Shown: one piece after another, positions 58,102 to 64,000 of the stretch
Position numbering within the stretch: position 1 is the first letter of the stretch
How the letters are laid out: every line of letters begins with the position of its first letter
Assembly (NCBI GenBank): GCA_947462335.1
Contig: OX381714.1
Span: 34,682,025-34,746,024, forward strand
From: Harmothoe impar
Taxonomy: Eukaryota; Annelida; Polychaeta; Phyllodocida; Polynoidae
Direction of reading: 5' to 3'
Length of the DNA stretch: 64,000 nucleotides
Notes under the pieces: generated by a model
What the model was told of the DNA's origin: nothing
Seen by the model: the letters and a program-made list of their open reading frames with translations, nothing else
Database searches by the model: none
Made by a program: the position numbers and the translations under genes

Positions 58102-58270
58102 GTAAGTATGAGCGAGTAAATTCATCTTTTTGATGTATTTAAAGTAATTAGATGACCTAAACTTCGCGACAAAGTTAGAGATATGACCTTATAGGTCATT
58201 TTGATACCCATTTTGTAGGGTAGTAATTAGTATTTACTAAAATATCGGCTTTTTCTTGTTTTCCAAACAG
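58102..58270 (+). other. 5' UTR intron of the second DIRS element
   Basis: Donor ACGTTG|GTAAGTATG and acceptor TTGTTTTCCAAACAG|AACG lie just upstream of the gag ATG. The surrounding GC-rich 58020-58100 may be the element's leader. Confidence 0.55.
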
Positions 58271-58334
58271 AACGCCGAAGCAAATTCCTTCATTCTTGAA
58301 AAATTGTCGTCGGCCCGGATTGGAAATCCTGAAT

Positions 58335-59942
58335 ATGGCGGACAAAGACATACCTATTGATAACCAACAACCCGATTTAATCGGGGAAGGGGAGAAAGAA
58401 TCGGAATCTACTCCGGTCAAGTTAAGTGCCAAGAAAACTAAAGAACTAAAGGAAAAAGCTAAAAGTATTGCGAAGAAAGTGTCATCGAATAAGGCGCCCG
58501 TTTCCACGGAAACCGGGAGACGCAAATCAAGCGGCCAATCAGCGATCGAAGAATTGTCATGTGATCCGGAGGGCCAATCAGCGGCCGCGGAGGCGGCGTC
58601 TACAAAAGCGCCTGCCGCCGCCATCTTGAAAACCAAAAGTAAACAAGACGAAAACCAACCCGAGTGGCTGATAGATCATACGAGAGAAGGTTTGTTCGAT
58701 GTATTTGGACAACCAGCTTTTCAGCATCCATCTCAATATCAACAACCCGCCTACGGAGGCTACCCTTATCCGGTTTACGGGGGATTGCAAGGAGCTTATG
58801 GGAATTACGCCCCGGTGAATGATGAAGTTCAACCGCTAGGAATGGACTGGTTCCAACAAGGTGTGCAACACGCCGAACAGGAGGAAACGGTAGTAGATAG
58901 AGTACAACATGCTATATCTGACGATTCTGACGAAGATGAGTCAGAAGGGTTGCAGCAACAACAGAATACGGTGCCGCAACAACAACAAAATGTGGAACAG
59001 GCTGATCAATCGAAGGATAAGGAACCCCCGCTGGGGGAGGGGGCGATGGCCAATAGAATCAAGGCCTACACCATCAAGAAGGCATATGATCCTACAATCG
59101 GTAAGGAGATTAATCCACATTTAGCTAAGAGTATAAACGAGCTGTTCATAGATGTCTTCGAGGAGAAGGCGTACGATGCCCTGTTGATTAAACACCCTCG
59201 AGTTAAGAACATCAGTCGGCTGGCTGTAACTCGTACTAACGACGAGGTGTACAAGGGGCTACCGCCTAATATAAAGACTGCTGATAAAGATTTACAGAAA
59301 CTCCAATCAGGACTAGCCGCGGCAGTGTCGGCGCTAGCTCCAGTGGGGGAATTGATGCTCAAGAAAGGCCAGAAGGACGAGGAGCTTGATGGGTTAGTGG
59401 ACACATTTATGGACGCTATTGAGATTATAATCCACACTTCATTAGGGCTAGAAGAGAGAAGGAAGGCTGTTGCAAAGCCTCACTTCTTAGGTGATGCAGG
59501 ATCGGTCATAGTAAAGCAGTCTAGAAAGATAGCCGACAAGGACGGGTTGTTATACGGCCCAAACGTAGCTGAGACCGTAAAGCAGGCCCAGATTACAAAG
59601 AAACTGTCAGAGACCTTGATGAAGCGACCAGCTGACAAGCAGGGGGGTCCTCCTGCTAAGAAGCAGAACCAACAGAAGAAATACACCCCTAAACAGGGTG
59701 GAGCTTATGGAGGGTTCCATTATCAGCAGAGACCGTTCAACCAGAGGTTCCCTATCCCGGGGTATGGCTACCCGAGGGGTCAGTTCCAGAACCCAAATGC
59801 AGGATGGCAGCAGTACTACCCTGGGCAGCAACAGCAGATGCAGTTCAGACCGAGGGGGCAGTACCAGCAGAACTACCGCCCGCGACCACCTGGCCCGCCT
59901 AACGCAGGCAAGAAACCGGGTTTCTCCAAAAGGAGCGCGTAA
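58335..59942 (+). CDS. DIRS-like retrotransposon Gag-like protein
   Basis: Intact 535-residue ORF, presumably the nucleic-acid-binding structural protein of the element. Lys/Ala-rich N-terminus (KKTKELKEKAKSIAKKV), Tyr/Pro/Gly-rich and Gln-rich linkers, then a folded helical region near residues 255-420. That region has the DIRS Gag signature: a YDALLIKHPRVKNISRLAVT segment, GLPPNIKTADKDLQKLQSGL, and long amphipathic helices. The C-terminus is basic and Arg/Gly/Gln/Tyr-rich (RFPIPGYGYPRGQFQN), like an RNA-binding RG box. I chose the ATG at 58335 (context AATATGGCG); the frame also offers an ATG at 58296. The reverse transcriptase follows in the -1 frame with a 43-base overlap. Confidence 0.85.
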   Translation: MADKDIPIDNQQPDLIGEGEKESESTPVKLSAKKTKELKEKAKSIAKKVSSNKAPVSTETGRRKSSGQSAIEELSCDPEGQSAAAEAASTKAPAAAILKTKSKQDENQPEWLIDHTREGLFDVFGQPAFQHPSQYQQPAYGGYPYPVYGGLQGAYGNYAPVNDEVQPLGMDWFQQGVQHAEQEETVVDRVQHAISDDSDEDESEGLQQQQNTVPQQQQNVEQADQSKDKEPPLGEGAMANRIKAYTIKKAYDPTIGKEINPHLAKSINELFIDVFEEKAYDALLIKHPRVKNISRLAVTRTNDEVYKGLPPNIKTADKDLQKLQSGLAAAVSALAPVGELMLKKGQKDEELDGLVDTFMDAIEIIIHTSLGLEERRKAVAKPHFLGDAGSVIVKQSRKIADKDGLLYGPNVAETVKQAQITKKLSETLMKRPADKQGGPPAKKQNQQKKYTPKQGGAYGGFHYQQRPFNQRFPIPGYGYPRGQFQNPNAGWQQYYPGQQQQMQFRPRGQYQQNYRPRPPGPPNAGKKPGFSKRSA

Positions 59943-60853
59943 TTGCGCAGGTAGGTGCTCCTTTTATCAATACTGCGAGTAATTTCCAAGCAGGTAACAT
60001 AACTAGATTTGTAGATGAATGGACTAAATACACCTCTGATCCATGGGTCCTGTCTCAAGTGGCAGGTGTGACCATTCCTTTTCTAGAAGAACCCTATCAA
60101 AGCAGAATTCCTTGGCCTTTGGATTTAAAGGCTGAGGAAAAGTCTGCGATGACAGGTGAACTAGAGGGGTTACTAGTTAAAGGGGTCATCACAGAAGTGG
60201 AGCATGAAGAGGGAGAGTTCATCTCTAATGTATTTCTTAGACCTAAACCAAATGGACAATTTAGACTTGTACTAGATTTAACCAGGTTAAACAAGAAAGT
60301 AGAATATGAACATTTCAAAATGACTTCATTGTTCACTGCTATGCTCATGTTAAGACCAGGAGCATTCATGGCCTCAGTTGACCTGAAAGATGCATATTAT
60401 AGTGTAGGAATCCAACAAGAGTACAAAAAGCTGTTGAGATTCCAGTGGGAAGGCAGACTCTATCAGTTTGAAGCAGTTCCAAATGGTCTAGCCTGTGCCC
60501 CAAGATTTTTTACAAAAATCTTGACTCCAATCTATGCATCCCTCAGAAAACTAGGACATGAGTGTTTCTTCTATATTGATGACTCGTTTATCATTGCAGA
60601 CACCGAGGAAGAGTGTAGACACTCTGCAGAATTGCTAGCTACTACTTTAGACAGTCTAGGCTTTGTCATACATGAGAAGAAATCAGTGTTGGAACCATCC
60701 CAAAAACTGACTTTCTTAGGGTTTGAATTAGACTCAGTAGATATGGTAGTCAGGCCTACTAGTCCTGGATCCAATTCTCAAAAGGGCTCTAGAAACATGA
60801 CTTTTTTTAAAACCCTGTCCACAGTACGTTTCTTGATTGATTCATATTCCTAA
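59903..60853 (+). pseudogene. DIRS-like reverse transcriptase, 3'-truncated
   Basis: The frame opens after a stop at 59900-59902 and has no ATG near its start, so it is probably expressed with gag by -1 frameshifting. It has the DIRS N-terminal region (FVDEWTKYTSDPWVLSQV), RT motifs RLVLDLTRLNKKVEYEHFKM and FMASVDLKDAYYSVGI, FEAVPNGLACAPRFFTKIL, and the catalytic FFYIDDSF box. KLTFLGFELDSVDMVVRPT follows. Homology stops at about 60763; the remaining ~30 codons are unrelated DNA. RNase H, methylase and recombinase parts and the 3' terminus are missing, so this copy cannot move by itself. Confidence 0.9.
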
Positions 60854-61285
60854 CATATGGAACTTGATTTTTCAGAACATTAACCCAAAATTAAAGTGTC
60901 CCAACATTATGCAAATTGAGGTCAAAGGTCAAATTCCATGTCCAATATAGAGATCGAGAAATAATACCTTTGCCTAATTTTCTCAGAGGCTCTTTCAGAT
61001 GGGGACACGCCACAAGATACAGTGATAACCATGTATCAGTTCATCACTTTGCCAGCTGGACAGTATTCCTGCTCATACTTAAGGTCATATTTGTCAAGGT
61101 CAAAGTCCAAATTTACAGGAAAATAAGCATTATGCCTCCTGTCGTTTGTCCCCATTTCACCAATATACATCTTATGACCAAGCTATTTGTTTTCTGTGTA
61201 GACCCCATCAATGTGCCCAAGATGTACCCCTTCGAAAGTTCTAACCAACAGGTTTCCATAGCAACAGGAGCCAATGTAATTTGAC
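60770..61285. other. Intergenic, no gene seen
   Basis: Moderately AT-rich DNA with repeated TCAAGGTCA-type motifs (GGTCAAAGGTCAAATT, GTCAAGGTCAAAGTCC). It looks like an old repeat; no ORF has coding character. Confidence 0.4.
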
Positions 61286-61289
61286 CTAA

Positions 61290-61768
61290 GGATGAGTCTG
61301 TTTATGCTATACATACATTCTTATTTATTTCTCGTTACTGCCTGTCAGTAACCAAGTCAAACTATGAGATAACATTGATGCATATTGTGGGCATACATGA
61401 CATATTAGTGGATGACCTTGGTGACGGTCAAAATGGCTTGAAACAAGGTCAAAGAGCTGAATCTCATGCCATTTCATAAGAAGTAACCCAGCTAACAAAA
61501 AAATGTTATTTTACGTCAAAATAACATTATGAAATTTCATATAACGTTATGCCATAGTAAGGAACCTTAGAGAAACGTTATATAACGTTATATAACGTTA
61601 TAAAATGTTGTATAACGTTTTTTGTTTACTGGGAAGGGGGAAATCTATTGTATGATGTATGCCCACAATATACATTGATATTATCCCATAGTTTGACTTG
61701 GTTACTGACAGGCAGTAGTGAGAAATAAATAAGAATGTATGTATAGCATAAATAGACTCATCCTTATA
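61290..61768. repeat. Large inverted repeat enclosing a palindromic MITE
   Basis: 61290-61393 and 61654-61768 are near-exact complements (TATGCTATACATACATTCTT against AAGAATGTATGTATAGCATA). Between them lies the AACGTT MITE at 61487-61633. Confidence 0.85.
61487..61633. mobile_element. AACGTT palindromic MITE, second copy
   Basis: Begins CCCAGCTAACAAAAAAATGT and ends AACGTTTTTTGTTTACTGGG; inverted relative to 3940-4065. Confidence 0.8.
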
Positions 61769-61916
61769 GTCCGGTGGTGGAACAAGGATTTGGTGCCTGA
61801 CCCGGAATTCTCCGATATAGTTTTCTTTCCCTGCTGATTCTTCATCTTGGGGGTCTGGGTAGCCTTTTCCTGCGTGATGTATTTGTGACGGCTTTGGGGA
61901 AATTGAGATGTTGAAG

Positions 61917-62370
61917 ATGGCCGCCACAATTCAATAAAACTCTTGAAGATTGCATATCTCAGCTTCTAATTTACTTAGAGACACAAATAAAAGGTCTGAA
62001 AGTACATTTCTGTGGTCAGAGAATCCAATCATATCATCTAAAATCATGTATATGGCAGCCATTTTGCATTTTATCCAAGATGGCTGCCAGAATTCAATAA
62101 AAATCATTAAAAGTGCATATCTCTGCTTCTAATCAACTTAGAGATACAAATGAAAAGTCTAAAAGTATGTTTCTGTGGTCAGGGAATCCAATTATGCCAT
62201 CTAGGATCATGTAGATGGCAGCCATTTTGAAATATATTCAAGATGGCTGCCGAAATTCAATAAAGAATCTTGAAAGGTACATATCTCTGCTTAGTATCAA
62301 CTTAGAGACACAAATAAAAGCTCTGAACGCATATTTCAGTGGTCAGGGAATCCAATCATGCCATTTGAAA
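61917..62370. repeat. ~163-bp tandem repeat, about 2.8 units
   Basis: Units begin ATGGC(C/T)GCC(A/G)(C/G/A)AATTCAATAAA at 61917, 62081 and 62243 and include CATATCTC(A/T)GCTTCTAAT and GTGGTCAG(A/G)GAATCCAAT. Confidence 0.9.
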
Positions 62371-63159
62371 TTTTGAATAATTGATGATATAACCTATAAA
62401 CTGGTCAAAGGTCTACACAAATCGAGTAAATGTAAGATTTGAATAAACATAAGACATTTATAGTGAGATTATCTGTCATGGCGACAGATTAAGGGATGGA
62501 ATATGAACTAACTAATGAATCAGAGATAGCTGTTGGATGGTACACAATCTGCAACAGGTAATTCCCAAAACATAATACACTGGCCCACTACAGCCCCCAT
62601 CCACAATAGATCCTCCAATAGCAAAAGTGCATTACAGAGGACATTCAGAGGGCTTTAAAGCATACAAGAAAGTTGTATGTGAGCAAGACCTGGACTCTCA
62701 GTTTTTTTAGATATTAACCAGTCCATGGCTACAATACTGGTATTTTCAGACCAATGTGATATCCCTTCCATTAATGGACAAATCACCTGCAGACTGAAAT
62801 ACCATAATGAGACCCATGATGAAGGCCAAACAACTTATTAAATCAACAGGCCGATTCTATATAATATTCACTGCAGATCAACAGCTGTATCATATAGCTG
62901 TCCATGTATTCTGGGATAAGCAGGCCATGTAAAGCAATCTTTGCTTCTAAAGGTAGAATGCGTGTCCTCATGAGTATGATATAGACAAGCTGATCACAGA
63001 CAGAGCATTTTGAATGAGCCATTGTACCAGGCATCACAGTAGGACAGCCAAGCTCTGGTAAGGTGCCTAATTGAACCCATTTTCATAGTTATGAGATATG
63101 TAAGAGCTGAGCAAGAGTCTGACTGACTAATGTATCAAGCATGTGTCAAGGATATGATA

Positions 63160-63900
63160 CCTTTGTTCTTTGCCACCAACCACCTTAGCCATCCGAGACA
63201 TGCATCATAATATATGAGATCCATGAATGATTTGCCTGATGATTTGTGTGAAGCATCCACGAAAGGCCAACAAGTGACATGGTTATTGAGTCAACCATCA
63301 TGAGGTAAAAACATTCCCCAGGGGGAATTAATAGAACTACCTGGAGCATAGATGTATTGGAGAATTAAGGAGAAGCACCTCATGAAATCCAACATAAAGA
63401 AGATATGAAATCAATAATCAAGACAGATGCAAGCAACAGAAAAGTATTGCGGGACAAACTAGAGAGAAAGATTGACCCTCTACAGAGCAAAGAATTTCCC
63501 AATGGTGTTCTGAACATTGTCACAGGAAAGGTGGTGGTCAATCCATCCATGAATGTGGACCATTCTGTTATGCTGTGCAAAGAGCAAAATGGAGGAATTT
63601 GAAAACTGAAGGATTCCATGACAGAATCAGTAATATCAAGGTTGCTGATACAATAGTGTATGCCATTGAAATGATCCATGTGAGGGCTGTGAGTCTTCAC
63701 TGTAATTTATGGGATTATGACACAAAGAATTTAATGGCTCATGAGTTGATACCACAGTCCGCTCTAGACAATGCCTGATGATCTGGGAAATATGACGGAG
63801 GCAAAATCTTATACAGTTCTCAAGAATACACTCAGAGTCAAGATGTCAGATAGGCATTACAGTGCAAATGCTGCATGTCTTGATGGCTGTGTTGCACTTT
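63160..63900 (+). pseudogene. Decayed repeat-associated ORF
   Basis: Plus-strand fragments in several frames: FFATNHLSHPRHAS, then RKVLRDKLERKIDPLQSKEF-PNGVLNIVTGKVV, then MIHVRAVSLHCNLWD. The ...PL......LNI.TGK pattern and the NH...(R)HA stretch recall a large repeat-encoded protein family seen in many invertebrate genomes. Several stops and frameshifts separate the pieces. The assignment rests on short motifs only. The segment 62390-63160 shows only minor ORFs and may be the decayed 5' part. Confidence 0.4.
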
Positions 63901-64000
63901 GGGCCACATACCACAAGTCAATATGGAAACATGCCAATCAGGTTCATATTCTTCAACTAGATCCTGTGCAGTATGGCTTGGTTAGAGATGACTCCTCAAA

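Overview
The window is nuclear DNA of an animal, most likely a marine invertebrate. Its genes are split into many short exons with GT/AG introns. Intergenic DNA and introns are packed with MITEs, satellites, LINE fragments and DIRS-type retrotransposons. I cannot name the species; amphioxus, molluscs, brachiopods and hemichordates all remain possible.

Layout. 1-2405 is a GC-rich, almost gap-free coding block of unknown family (two overlapping frames), followed by regulatory-looking DNA and an (AC)n(AT)n microsatellite. 5413-11464 (minus) is a complete sigma-class glutathione S-transferase gene with a TATA promoter. 13220-21165 is a minisatellite invaded by three transposons; one is a structurally complete but recombinase-dead DIRS element (14293-20897) whose interior is mostly a 27-bp minisatellite. 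25227-31222 (minus) is an intact ATG4 autophagy protease gene in ten coding exons. 34919-36228 (plus) is COPS9, the small acidic subunit of the COP9 signalosome. 36967-48770 (minus) is a mitochondrial-type alanyl-tRNA synthetase (AARS2) in about twenty exons, with one run of 200 Ns. 52950-55381 (plus) is the start of an unrecognised gene with two E2F-like promoter sites. 58020-60765 (plus) is a second DIRS-like element with an intact gag ORF and a 3'-truncated reverse transcriptase. 60770-64000 is repeat DNA ending in a decayed repeat-associated ORF.

The host genes are unrelated housekeeping or stress functions (detoxification, autophagy, neddylation control, mitochondrial translation) and show no operon logic; COPS9 and AARS2 are convergent. 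The richest biology is in the mobile DNA. Several insertions can be read against empty copies within the window, giving target-site duplications (TWA for a Harbinger-like MITE, AT for a small palindrome) and the precise circle-junction insertion of the DIRS element.
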